Shown here one piece after another: positions 45,957 through 54,980 of a DNA stretch of 64,000 nucleotides. Within the stretch, counting starts at the first letter, position 1. Every line of letters begins with the position of its first letter. Origin of the DNA: Lentimicrobium saccharophilum (lineage in GTDB: Bacteria; Bacteroidota; Bacteroidia; Bacteroidales; Lentimicrobiaceae). A program made the position numbers and the translations under genes. The notes beneath the pieces were generated by a model. It saw only the letters and a list, made by a program, of their open reading frames with translations, had not been told where the DNA came from and did not search any database. The stretch lies in NCBI RefSeq assembly GCF_001192835.1, contig NZ_DF968182.1, positions 1,304,968-1,368,967 on the forward strand. The letters run 5' to 3'.

Positions 45957-46243
45957 ACCAATTTATTAACCAAATTTTTATTAACCACAACACCGCTGTT
46001 TCTCTGATCAGGGGTTTGTATTTGTCGGGACATGCCAGGATCCGGACAAAACCAATCTCAAAAAGCCAGTTGTTGATTATTTATCCTGAAAAGGCAAAAA
46101 AGTAATTCCCTTTTTTGAATTTTTTTCATTTTTTTTTCAACGCTGTCAGGGCCGGAATTAATATAGGAATACAACTACTTATATAACAGTGCTTTACATT
46201 CTCCATTCAAAGATAAACCAAAGGACCTGAAACGCTGATAACA
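45957..46243. other. AT-rich convergent gap
   Basis: Contains three close copies of TTAACCA (around 45954, 45967 and 45983) and runs of T near 46130. No gene seen. It separates convergent transcription units. Confidence 0.4.
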
Positions 46244-47230
46244 TCATTTGGAAAATTTCAGCACAGTCCCGGCTTCCGGTTCATGGCCAGCCTGCATTCC
46301 ATTCAGCTTATAGAGCGACTGCAGTCTGATGCCATAGAACTGAGAAATATCGCGCATGTTTTCGCCTTCGGCCATAATATGTTTCTGGCCGGATACTTTG
46401 CGTTTTTTGGGAGTAATGTAAATAGCCTGCCCATCCTGAATGATTTCGTGTTTCCCAAGCTCGTTGTACCTGAGCAACTGAAAACTATGGATGCCGAAGT
46501 CCTTTGCAATGGTATGCACGTCATCGCCGGCACGGGCAAAGGTAAGTTTTACCCCGTTGTTGAGGTAAACAGCCCGGTTGCCTTCGGCAATTTCGTCAAA
46601 TTTCACTTTTGAAGGATTAAGTTGAATGCCCGGAGAATGAGCGGGTAAAAAAGGCTGGTTTTCTTTTTTCTCCTTTTTATCTTTATCAGCCCTATAAGGA
46701 CCTGCCGGGGAACTGTCGTACAAATAAAGTTCATTCTCTTCAATAATCCGGATAAGGATCTCGGCATAGCGCGGGTTGGTGGCATATCCGGCACTTTTGA
46801 GGCCATGCGCCCACCCTTTGTAATCCCTGATATCCAGACTGAACAGCCCGGCATAGCGGGGCCTTGAAGTCAGAAAAAGCGAATGGTCGTTAAATGATTC
46901 TTCAGCCGAAGCGTATTTGCGGAAACATTCATCTTTGGCATCATCATCCATGGTGTAGGTCATTCCGGTCCATTCCTTGTGGCATTTTATTCCGAAGTGG
47001 TTGTTTGCATTAACCGCCAGTTCTGAGTTGCCAATACCCGATTCCAGCAGGCCCTGGGCGAGTGTGATGCTGGCCGGGATCTTATATTCGTGCATCTTTT
47101 TAATAGCAATATCGCGGTATTTCTCAATATAACCCGTGTAAGCCTGATTCCGGGCAGCCGGTTGTGATATCAATGATAAAGGAAACTGCCATAAAAGAAA
47201 AATTATTACTGCAACAACGCTGATCCTCAT
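46244..47230 (-). CDS. Exported glucosaminidase (GH73) with two LysM domains
   Basis: 328 residues. Signal sequence (VVAVIIFLLWQFPLSLIS), then a glucosaminidase domain (about 30-170), with general-acid Glu63 in LAQGLLESGIGNSE, NNHFGIKCHKEW and YAEILIRIIEENELY. Two LysM modules (about 220-270 and 280-328) bind peptidoglycan. It cuts glycan strands in the periplasm during growth or division. Divergent from the response-regulator gene, with a 242-base gap. Confidence 0.9.
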   Translation of the reverse strand: MRISVVAVIIFLLWQFPLSLISQPAARNQAYTGYIEKYRDIAIKKMHEYKIPASITLAQGLLESGIGNSELAVNANNHFGIKCHKEWTGMTYTMDDDAKDECFRKYASAEESFNDHSLFLTSRPRYAGLFSLDIRDYKGWAHGLKSAGYATNPRYAEILIRIIEENELYLYDSSPAGPYRADKDKKEKKENQPFLPAHSPGIQLNPSKVKFDEIAEGNRAVYLNNGVKLTFARAGDDVHTIAKDFGIHSFQLLRYNELGKHEIIQDGQAIYITPKKRKVSGQKHIMAEGENMRDISQFYGIRLQSLYKLNGMQAGHEPEAGTVLKFSK

Positions 47231-47472
47231 GACCCGAAAATTTCAGGCAAATATAAGCAACCTGCAAAAGCGAAAGGCACAAAACGGGAAAAGTGCAGGA
47301 ACAATAATCCGGCAGCCGGAATCCCATGATGTCCTTTACATATCAACATTCCGGTTAAAAGTATTTGATTTTTGGCAATGCGCCCGATTTGAAAGAATAT
47401 CTTACCTCCCAATCGTCAAAATGTTTAATTTAGTGCAATGAAAATACACACTTCCCTACAAGTGAAATTGCG

Positions 47473-48159
47473 ATGCAGGAACCTACCATACTGATCGTTG
47501 AAGATCATGTGAAAATGGCTGATTCGATCAGCAGCGGCCTTGAAGAAAACGGATTTAAAACCGAGGTAGCTTATGACGGCTTTATCGGCAAACGACTGAC
47601 TGATGCAAAAGAATACGACCTTATCATTCTTGATGTGAATCTTCCCCAGATTAACGGTTACGAGCTTTGTGCAATGATCAGGGCTAAAAACCCGTCGGTC
47701 CCTGTGATCATGCTCACTGCGCTGGGCAGTACCGAAGATAAGCTGCTTGGATTTGACAAAGGGGCAGATGATTATATTGTTAAACCATTCGAATTCAGGG
47801 AATTGCTTGCAAGAATCAAGGCTCTTTTAAAGCGATCGCTTGCAGAGTCGAGAAGCGAACAGTTGCTCAGGGTTGCTGATCTGGTCATTGACCTGGACAG
47901 CAAATCTGTCCGCCGCGGCGACACACCAATCGACCTTACTGCCAAAGAATTTGCGCTGCTCGAATACCTTGTGCGCAACAAGGGCAGGGTTGTTTCGAAA
48001 GCCGATATCGCCGAGAAAATATGGAACATCAATTTTGATACAGGCACCAATGTTATTGAGGTCTATGTAAATTTCCTGCGAAAAAAAATAGACAAGAACT
48101 TTCCCGTAAAGCTGATCCATACCCATATTGGCATGGGCTACATTTTAAAGGAGATGTAA
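47473..48159 (+). CDS. OmpR/PhoB-family response regulator
   Basis: 228 residues. Receiver domain (1-120) with acidic pocket EDH, phospho-acceptor Asp54 (LIILDVNLPQ), Thr in VIMLTALGS, Lys in VKPFEF. C-terminal winged-helix (135-228) with DLTAKEFALLEYLVRNKGRVVS. It acts with the kinase encoded four bases downstream, similar to RprY-type regulators of Bacteroides. Targets unknown. Confidence 0.93.
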   Translation: MQEPTILIVEDHVKMADSISSGLEENGFKTEVAYDGFIGKRLTDAKEYDLIILDVNLPQINGYELCAMIRAKNPSVPVIMLTALGSTEDKLLGFDKGADDYIVKPFEFRELLARIKALLKRSLAESRSEQLLRVADLVIDLDSKSVRRGDTPIDLTAKEFALLEYLVRNKGRVVSKADIAEKIWNINFDTGTNVIEVYVNFLRKKIDKNFPVKLIHTHIGMGYILKEM

Positions 48160-48163
48160 ACAT

Positions 48164-49537
48164 ATGCAGATAAGGACCAGATTAAGTCTGCAGTTTGCCC
48201 TGCTTGTAGGCAGCATATTAATCGCATTTTCCGTATTGATCTACGCCCTGTCGGCCAATTACCGCAAGCAGGAATTCACCGAAAGGCTTCGCGAAAAAGC
48301 CATCAATACGGCAAAACTGCTGATTGATGTTGAAGAGATCAACAATGACCTGATGCGGATTATCGACAGTACCAATTACAGTACATTAGAGGATGTGGAG
48401 GTAATTGTATTTGATTACTTCAAACGGTCTAAGATCTACGTTTCAGGTAAAACAGAGGGGCTCGAGGTTACCGAGGAGCTGCTGGCAAAAGCCAGGACCA
48501 GCGAAGAGTTCCGGTTCAGCCAGGGTGAGCGCGAGGCCATCGGGCTGCTTTATACCAACGGATTAAGGCGATTTGTTGTATTTGCGTCCGCCACCGACCG
48601 TTATGGAATCACAAAACTGAACAACCTCCTGCTGGTGCTGCTGATAGGCCTGCTTGCTTCCATAGGTTTGACAATTATTACGGGACTTTTTTTCTCGCGG
48701 CAGGCGCTCAGACCGATCTCCGATGTAATCAGTCAGGTTTCCTCCATCACGGCTTCAAACCTGGAGCAAAGGGTTGATGAAGGCAACGGATCGGATGAAA
48801 TCGCCCGGCTGGCCATTACCTTCAACGAAATGCTGGTCCGTATCGAAAAAGCTTTCCAGATACAGAAAAGTTTTGTTTCAAACGCATCGCATGAACTGAG
48901 AACGCCGCTTGCATCGATAACAAGTCAGATAGAAGTGGCCCTGATGAAATCCAGAAATCCGGATGAATACAGGGAAGTATTGCTTTCGCTGCTCGACGAT
49001 GCCCGCAGCCTCAGCAGCCTGTCAAACAATCTGCTCGAAATTGCCCGCGCCGAGCAGGACATTCATGCCTTAAAGAGAATGCCTGTGAGGCTGGATGAAC
49101 TTCTTCTGGAAACCCAGAGTGAAGTTGAACTGCTGCACCCCGAATACCACATTGAGATTCTTATCAATGACAATACAGATGAAGAAAAAGAACCGACCGT
49201 CAATGGAAACGAAAACCTGCTGAAACTGATTTTTACCAATCTGATTGACAATGCCTGCAAATTCTCATCCGGGAAACCGGTTAAGGCAATACTGGAATAC
49301 AATCCTGATTGTGCGGTGATTACTGTTCAGGACCAGGGAATCGGCATCAGTTCCGATGAACAGCAAAGGATATTTGAACCGTTTTACAGGGCGAGGAACG
49401 CGATAAATCATCCCGGGCACGGAATCGGATTGTCACTGATACAAAAAATCGCCACACTGCACGGAGGTTCGATTACGATAGATTCCACAGAAAACAAGGG
49501 CACTACCGTAAAAGTCTTCCTTCCTTACACTCATTGA
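48164..49537 (+). CDS. Sensor histidine kinase (HAMP)
   Basis: 457 residues. Two membrane helices (about 10-30 and 155-180) border a periplasmic sensor region of ~125 residues with no recognised domain. A HAMP domain (about 180-232) leads to a dimerisation helix with His243 (FVSNASHELRTPLAS), then the catalytic domain with N box LIFTNLIDNACKFSS, G1 VQDQGIGIS and G2 HGIGLSLIQK. It phosphorylates the preceding response regulator. The signal is unknown. rsmG starts three bases after the stop. Confidence 0.93.
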   Translation: MQIRTRLSLQFALLVGSILIAFSVLIYALSANYRKQEFTERLREKAINTAKLLIDVEEINNDLMRIIDSTNYSTLEDVEVIVFDYFKRSKIYVSGKTEGLEVTEELLAKARTSEEFRFSQGEREAIGLLYTNGLRRFVVFASATDRYGITKLNNLLLVLLIGLLASIGLTIITGLFFSRQALRPISDVISQVSSITASNLEQRVDEGNGSDEIARLAITFNEMLVRIEKAFQIQKSFVSNASHELRTPLASITSQIEVALMKSRNPDEYREVLLSLLDDARSLSSLSNNLLEIARAEQDIHALKRMPVRLDELLLETQSEVELLHPEYHIEILINDNTDEEKEPTVNGNENLLKLIFTNLIDNACKFSSGKPVKAILEYNPDCAVITVQDQGIGISSDEQQRIFEPFYRARNAINHPGHGIGLSLIQKIATLHGGSITIDSTENKGTTVKVFLPYTH

Positions 49538-49540
49538 AAA

Positions 49541-50161
49541 ATGGAACTCATCCTGAAATATTTCCCGGATCTGACCCCCTGGCAAACCAGTTGCTTCGAA
49601 GCCATGCAACCGCTTTATAAAGAGTGGAATTCAGCCATCAATGTGATTTCGCGCAAGGATATAGAGCATCTTTATGAACATCATATTCTGCATTCACTGG
49701 GGATTGCCCGCGTGATGCGTTTTGCGCCAGGCACCTCGGTGCTCGATGTAGGCACAGGAGGAGGGTTTCCGGGAATTCCGCTGGCGGTGATGTTCCCCGA
49801 AGTACATTTTCACCTGATTGATTCAATCGGTAAGAAAATTAAGGTTGTGGATGCCGTGGCCACAACGCTTGGCCTGCAAAATGTCACCAGCGAACAGTGC
49901 CGTGCAGAACAGATCACCGGAAAATATGACTTTGTCGTAAGCCGTGCCGTTACTTCACTTCCTGAATTTACGTCTTGGATAAGAAAAAACATTTACAAAA
50001 GAAACATCAATCCCCTGCACAATGGGATATTCTATCTTAAAGGCGGAAATCTCACAGAAGAGTTGAAGCAATCAGCCGCAAAATATCAGGTATATCACCT
50101 GAACCGTTATTTCACCGAAGAGTTTTTCGAAACCAAATCGGTAATTCACCTCTGGTTCTGA
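49541..50161 (+). CDS. rsmG: 16S rRNA (guanine-527-N7)-methyltransferase
   Basis: 206 residues. SAM-binding loop VLDVGTGGGFPGIPLAVMFP and NVTSEQCRAEQ typical of RsmG. It methylates G527 of 16S rRNA; loss in other bacteria gives low-level streptomycin resistance. It follows the histidine kinase after three bases and is probably co-expressed with the two-component system. Confidence 0.93.
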   Translation: MELILKYFPDLTPWQTSCFEAMQPLYKEWNSAINVISRKDIEHLYEHHILHSLGIARVMRFAPGTSVLDVGTGGGFPGIPLAVMFPEVHFHLIDSIGKKIKVVDAVATTLGLQNVTSEQCRAEQITGKYDFVVSRAVTSLPEFTSWIRKNIYKRNINPLHNGIFYLKGGNLTEELKQSAAKYQVYHLNRYFTEEFFETKSVIHLWF

Positions 50162-50285
50162 GCAACAAAGTCTGCAATAAATTCCGCATCCAGGCCGTTC
50201 TTCCTGCCTCTTATCAACTAAAAACACTATTTTAGCAGACCGCTTTCATTGAAATCAAATCAATAATCTTTTAATAAACACCATT

Positions 50286-51755
50286 ATGAATAACCCGATT
50301 CAGCATCTTGAGCCTAAAGCTGTATGGAAAAATTTCTTCAGCCTCACCCAGATTCCGCGTCCTTCCAAGAAAGAAGAGCGCATCATCGAATTCATGAAAA
50401 ATTTCGGACTGTCGGCCGGGTTGGAAACCTGGGTGGATGAAGTCGGAAATGTGATGATCCGCAAGCCGGCAACACCAGGAATGGAAAACCGGAAAGGCAT
50501 AGTGCTGCAGGCCCACCTTGATATGGTTCCGCAGAAGAACAGCGACAAAACGCATGACTTTGAGAAAGACCCCATTGAACCACAGATTGACGGAGAATGG
50601 GTAAAAGCCAACGGCACCACGCTCGGAGCCGACAACGGGATGGGAGTAGCCGCCATTATGGCTGTACTCGAATCAAAAGATCTCGTTCACGGCCCCATTG
50701 AAGCCCTCTTTACTATTGACGAGGAAAGCGGCATGACCGGAGCCTTCAACCTTCAGCCCGATGTGCTTAAAGGCGAAATTCTGCTGAACCTCGATTCGGA
50801 AGACGAAGGCGAACTTTACATTGGCTGTGCCGGCGGGATCAACGGCAATTTTGAATTTCCATTCAAAAAGGTCTCCGCCGAACAAGGGACCATTGCGTAC
50901 AAAATCAACGTAAGTGGTTTAAAAGGAGGACATTCGGGACTTGACATACCACTCGGCCGCGGTAATTCCTGTAAAATTATCACCCGCCTGCTGTGGCATG
51001 GGGTTCAAAAACACGGGTTAAGGCTCTCATCACTTGAAGCCGGCAACATGCGCAATGCCATCCCGCGCGAAGGGCACGCCACAGTTACCATTCCGGCAAA
51101 CGAAAAAGAAAAGTTCGAAAAATGCATGCTCAGCTTTGCCGAAACCATCAAGGCAGAACTTTCGGTTACCGAACCCGGTCTTCAGATTACAGCCACATCA
51201 GCTGCCTTGCCTGATTACCTAATGGATGCTGATACGCAGAACCGCATGCTGCGGGCTGTTTACGGATGCCCCAACGGTGTGATCAGGATGAGCGATACGA
51301 TGGAAGGACTGGTGGAAACTTCAACCAACCTGTCAATCGTAAAAACTGACGGAGAAACCGTAAAAGTGATCTGTCTGCTCCGCAGTTCTGTAAATTCAGC
51401 CAAGACAGACCTCACGCATATGATGGGCAGCATTTTTGAGCTGGCAGGTGCCAAGGTTGAGTTCGACGGCGAATATCCCGGATGGAAGCCAAATCCGGAT
51501 TCTGCGATCCTGAAAGCCATGCAGGATGTTTACAACACCCGCTTCGGGAAAGTACCTGAAATCAAAGCCATACACGCAGGACTCGAGTGCGGGTTACTTG
51601 GTGCGGTTTATCCCGGCTGGGATATGATTTCATTCGGTCCTACCATCCGTTACCCGCATTCACCCGACGAAAAAGTAAACATCGCTTCAGTTGAAAAATT
51701 CTGGATTTACCTTACCGAAACCCTGAAAAACGCACCGGCAAAACCGGTAGCCTGA
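50286..51755 (+). CDS. pepD: Aminoacyl-histidine dipeptidase (cytosol non-specific dipeptidase)
   Basis: 489 residues, M20 family. Zinc-binding residues are in LQAHLDMVPQ, TTLGADNGMGVAA, LFTIDEESGMTGAF and near the C-terminus in HAGLECG. Hydrolyses dipeptides of broad specificity, including Xaa-His, in the cytoplasm. Length equals that of E. coli PepD. Monocistronic; ends in a strong terminator. Confidence 0.95.
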   Translation: MNNPIQHLEPKAVWKNFFSLTQIPRPSKKEERIIEFMKNFGLSAGLETWVDEVGNVMIRKPATPGMENRKGIVLQAHLDMVPQKNSDKTHDFEKDPIEPQIDGEWVKANGTTLGADNGMGVAAIMAVLESKDLVHGPIEALFTIDEESGMTGAFNLQPDVLKGEILLNLDSEDEGELYIGCAGGINGNFEFPFKKVSAEQGTIAYKINVSGLKGGHSGLDIPLGRGNSCKIITRLLWHGVQKHGLRLSSLEAGNMRNAIPREGHATVTIPANEKEKFEKCMLSFAETIKAELSVTEPGLQITATSAALPDYLMDADTQNRMLRAVYGCPNGVIRMSDTMEGLVETSTNLSIVKTDGETVKVICLLRSSVNSAKTDLTHMMGSIFELAGAKVEFDGEYPGWKPNPDSAILKAMQDVYNTRFGKVPEIKAIHAGLECGLLGAVYPGWDMISFGPTIRYPHSPDEKVNIASVEKFWIYLTETLKNAPAKPVA

Positions 51756-51762
51756 GCATATT

Positions 51763-51800
51763 AAGTCAGCGGATTTCATAATCCGCTGACTTTCTTTTTG
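51763..51800 (+). terminator. Rho-independent terminator after pepD
   Basis: AAGTCAGCGGATT and AATCCGCTGACTT (51763-51792) form a long perfect stem with loop TCAT, followed by TCTTTTTG. Confidence 0.92.
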
Positions 51801-51841
51801 TTATCAACAAGGACGATTCTATAAAAAAAAATCCGAAATAT

Positions 51842-51871
51842 TTGTCTGCTTCAGAATAGTTACTATCTTTG
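51842..51871 (+). promoter_or_regulatory. Consensus promoter for rpmH
   Basis: TTG at 51842-51844, then exactly 19 bases, then TATCTTTG at 51864-51871. This is the full Bacteroidota sigma-ABfr consensus. The rpmH ATG is 20 bases downstream. It is the clearest promoter in the window and supports the weaker -7-only calls elsewhere. Confidence 0.85.
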
Positions 51872-51891
51872 CAGTCCCAAAAAACAAGAAT

Positions 51892-52050
51892 ATGAGTAAG
51901 AGAACATTTCAACCGTCGCAGAGGAAGAGAAGGAACAAACATGGTTTCAGGGAAAGAATGGCATCTGCCAATGGCCGCAGAGTACTTGCTGCCCGCAGGG
52001 CCAAAGGAAGAAAGAAACTGACGGTTTCGGACGAAGCCAAGCACAAATAA
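51892..52050 (+). CDS. rpmH: 50S ribosomal protein L34
   Basis: 52 residues, ATG 51892 to TAA 52048-52050. Starts [18 protein letters not shown] and continues with [19 protein letters not shown], the almost invariant L34 sequence. The tail ([11 protein letters not shown]) is the longer Bacteroidota form. A structural protein of the large ribosomal subunit. No rnpA or dnaA is next to it, unlike the order in many bacteria. Has its own consensus promoter and terminator. Confidence 0.97.
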   Translation: MSKRTFQPSQRKRRNKHGFRERMASANGRRVLAARRAKGRKKLTVSDEAKHK

Positions 52051-52089
52051 TAACTGATGCGGCCCTGAGCCGTACCATCATATTCCGGG

Positions 52090-52120
52090 AAGGAGGTAAT
52101 TAACATTGCCTCCTTTTCTT
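52090..52120 (+). terminator. Rho-independent terminator after rpmH
   Basis: AAGGAGG (52090-52096) pairs with CCTCCTT (52109-52115), followed by TTCTT. About 40 bases after the stop. Confidence 0.78.
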
Positions 52121-52239
52121 ATATCAGCATATAGCCGGGACCTTTCACCAAACCACCATAGTACCGGTATCGAAACAGCACGGATTCATCAAAAAAGTTT
52201 AACTTCGCAAACCATAAGCTGCACCTTTTGCTTTTCAAT

Positions 52240-52497
52240 ATGGGCCTTCTCCGTTTCTTTTTAATCATAATTTCCATTTACCTTGCATTCAGGGTATTGA
52301 CAACATATATCTTCCCCTGGCTGGTTAAACGTTCGGTAAAAAAATACCAGAAAAGGTTTTATGAGCAAAATCCGCACCTGAGACCTGATCAACCGCGAAA
52401 AGAAGGGGAAGTAACCATTGAGAAGGTAGGCAGGGAAGAATCGGGAAACGTACCTGAGAATATAGGAGAATATACTGAATACGAAGACATTAAGTAA
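52240..52497 (+). CDS. DUF4834 small membrane protein
   Basis: 85 residues from ATG 52240. One N-terminal helix (LLRFFLIIISIYLAFRVL) and a charged tail (RPDQPRKEGEVTIEK), as in DUF4834 of Bacteroidota, a family commonly encoded just before the YfhO-like gene. An in-frame TTG four codons upstream is less likely as a start. Function unknown; the following gene starts 24 bases later. Confidence 0.75.
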   Translation: MGLLRFFLIIISIYLAFRVLTTYIFPWLVKRSVKKYQKRFYEQNPHLRPDQPRKEGEVTIEKVGREESGNVPENIGEYTEYEDIK

Positions 52498-52521
52498 ACA
52501 CTAACCTTTTCAGTTTAAACT

Positions 52522-54969
52522 ATGAAAATTCCAAACCTGAAACAGTATCTCCCGCACCTTTCTGTGGTGCTGATTTTCCTGGTAGTTATCATGGCCTATT
52601 TCAGCCCCCTGCTTGAAGGGAAACGGCTCAGGCAGCCCGATATCACCAACTGGAAAGGAATGTCGAAGGAAATCGTTGATTACCGGGCAAAAACCGGTGA
52701 AGAAGCCCTATGGACCAATTCAATGTTCGGTGGCATGCCGGCTTACCAGATATCGGTTGAATATAAGGGCAACCTGATCCGGCATATTGACAACATCTTT
52801 AAATTCGGACTCCCCCACCCTGCTAACCTTGTTTTTATTTACCTTATCGGTTTTTTTATCCTCCTGATGGTGCTGAAGGTTGATCCATGGCTGGCGCTTG
52901 CCGGTTCAGTCGCCTTTGCTTTTTCTTCTTACTTTTTAATAATTCTTGAAGCCGGGCACAACAGCAAGGCCCATGCAATCGGCTATATGGCGCCTGTGTT
53001 GGCCGGTATCCTGTTGACATACAGGGGAAAACACATCGCAGGGATGCTGCTCACAGCACTTTTCCTGGCCCTTGAACTAAGGGCAAACCATCTGCAGATC
53101 ACTTACTATCTCATGATGATGGTGATCATTCTCGGAATCAGTGAACTCATCATATCCATTAAGCAGAAAACAGTTCCTGCATTTCTGAAAGCAACCGGCC
53201 TGCTTTTTATCGCTGCATTTCTGGCACTTAGCATCAATATTACCAATATCTGGGCAACCTGGGAATACGGGAAAGATACCATCCGCGGAAAAAGCGAATT
53301 AAGTTCCGATCCCGGCAACCGTACCACAGGGCTGGACAAGGATTATGCCACCCAATGGAGTTACGGAAAAGCAGAAACGTTCACCCTGATGATTCCCAAT
53401 ACCAAGGGCGGAGCAACCGGGAGCCTTGGCAACAACCGGAAGGCAATGGAAAAAGTTGATCCGGTGTTTGCCCAGGCTGTGGCAGGACAAAATCACTACT
53501 GGGGTGACCAGCCTTTTACTTCAGGACCCGTTTATACAGGTGCAATCATGGTATTCCTCTTTATCCTCGGGCTCTTTATCCTTAAAGGACATCTTCGCTG
53601 GTGGCTGCTGGCGGTCACCATACTTTCAGTGATGCTTTCGTGGGGCAAGAATTTTATGCCACTCACCGATTTTTTCCTGCATTATATCCCCGGGTATAAC
53701 AAGTTCAGGGCAGTTTCCATGATCCTGGTAATTGCAGATCTTGCAATCCCTCTTCTGGGCATTCTCGCCCTGAAGGAAATCATTGAGAAACCCGCGATTG
53801 TCCGTGAAAAGCAGAAACAATTCTTTATTGCGCTGGGGATGACCGGAGGACTTGCATTGGTTTTTTACCTCATGCCACAGACATTTTTCAACTTCCTGAG
53901 CGGAATGGAACAGGCCGCCATCACAGAACAGCGGGCGACGCTCGACAGCAGCCAGGTTGCTCAGTTCGACAGCCTTATCAACAACCTGGAAACTGCCAGA
54001 GTATCTGTTTTCAAATCAGATGCCATCAGGAGTTTTATTTTCATTCTGCTTGCTGCTGCCCTGATCTGGCTTTACGGCAAGAAAAAAATCAAAGCCGGTG
54101 TTCTTACCGCTTCGGCTATATTGCTTATCGCCATAGACATGATTCCGATAGCAAACCGTTACCTGAACAATGATCACTTTGTCAGCAAAACACAGGTAAA
54201 CAATCCCTTTGCTCCAACTGAAGCCGATAAGATCATCCTGAAGGACACAGACCCCAACTTCAGGGTATTCAATACCACGGTAAGTACCTTTCAGGATGCC
54301 AGTACTTCCTACTTCCATAAAAGTATCGGAGGCTATCATGGCGCCAAACTCCGCAGATATCAGGAACTGATCGATCATCATATCAGCAAGGGCAACGAAA
54401 GTGTATTGAATATGCTCAATACCAGATACTTTATCGTGAATGATGCCAATCGCCAGCCGGTAGTGCAGATTAACATGGATGCCGCCGGGCACGCCTGGTT
54501 TGTGAATACTTATAAATTGGTTGAAAATGCAGATCAGGAGATTGATGCCCTTGCAAACTTTTCACCCGAATCCACTGCCATCGTCGATAAGCGGTTTGCA
54601 CAACAGCTCAGCGGGTTTTCATCCATGCCCGACACCAATGCATTCATTAATCTTACTGAATACCAACCCAATAAACTAAAGTATAAATATCAGGCTGCCA
54701 GCGACCAACTGGCTGTGTTCTCTGAAATTTATTATGATAAGGGCTGGAAGGCATTCATTGACGGCAAGCCCGCCCCTTATTTCCGGGCTAACTATGTGCT
54801 CCGGGCTATGATTGTACCTGCCGGCTCACATGAAATTGAATTCAGGTTTGAACCCACGGTATATTTTACCGGTGAGAAAATATCATTTGCCGGATCATTG
54901 CTGCTCATACTGATGATACTTGGCTATGCCGGCAATGAGATCAGAAAGAATTTAAGAAAAAAAGCTTAA
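52522..54969 (+). CDS. YfhO-like polytopic membrane protein
   Basis: 815 residues, about 12 membrane helices followed by a periplasmic C-terminal part. The pattern LFGGMPAYQIS, EAGHNSKAHAIGYMAPVLAG and SYFHKSIGGYHGAKLRRYQ, ending with SEIYYDKGWKAFIDGKPAPYFRANYVLRA and a late helix, is that of the YfhO family of Bacteroidota, related to GT-C transferases. In firmicutes YfhO glycosylates lipoteichoic acid; the substrate here is unknown, but it precedes a glycosyltransferase and polysaccharide genes. Confidence 0.8.
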   Translation: MKIPNLKQYLPHLSVVLIFLVVIMAYFSPLLEGKRLRQPDITNWKGMSKEIVDYRAKTGEEALWTNSMFGGMPAYQISVEYKGNLIRHIDNIFKFGLPHPANLVFIYLIGFFILLMVLKVDPWLALAGSVAFAFSSYFLIILEAGHNSKAHAIGYMAPVLAGILLTYRGKHIAGMLLTALFLALELRANHLQITYYLMMMVIILGISELIISIKQKTVPAFLKATGLLFIAAFLALSINITNIWATWEYGKDTIRGKSELSSDPGNRTTGLDKDYATQWSYGKAETFTLMIPNTKGGATGSLGNNRKAMEKVDPVFAQAVAGQNHYWGDQPFTSGPVYTGAIMVFLFILGLFILKGHLRWWLLAVTILSVMLSWGKNFMPLTDFFLHYIPGYNKFRAVSMILVIADLAIPLLGILALKEIIEKPAIVREKQKQFFIALGMTGGLALVFYLMPQTFFNFLSGMEQAAITEQRATLDSSQVAQFDSLINNLETARVSVFKSDAIRSFIFILLAAALIWLYGKKKIKAGVLTASAILLIAIDMIPIANRYLNNDHFVSKTQVNNPFAPTEADKIILKDTDPNFRVFNTTVSTFQDASTSYFHKSIGGYHGAKLRRYQELIDHHISKGNESVLNMLNTRYFIVNDANRQPVVQINMDAAGHAWFVNTYKLVENADQEIDALANFSPESTAIVDKRFAQQLSGFSSMPDTNAFINLTEYQPNKLKYKYQAASDQLAVFSEIYYDKGWKAFIDGKPAPYFRANYVLRAMIVPAGSHEIEFRFEPTVYFTGEKISFAGSLLLILMILGYAGNEIRKNLRKKA

Positions 54970-54980
54970 AAATATACAGC

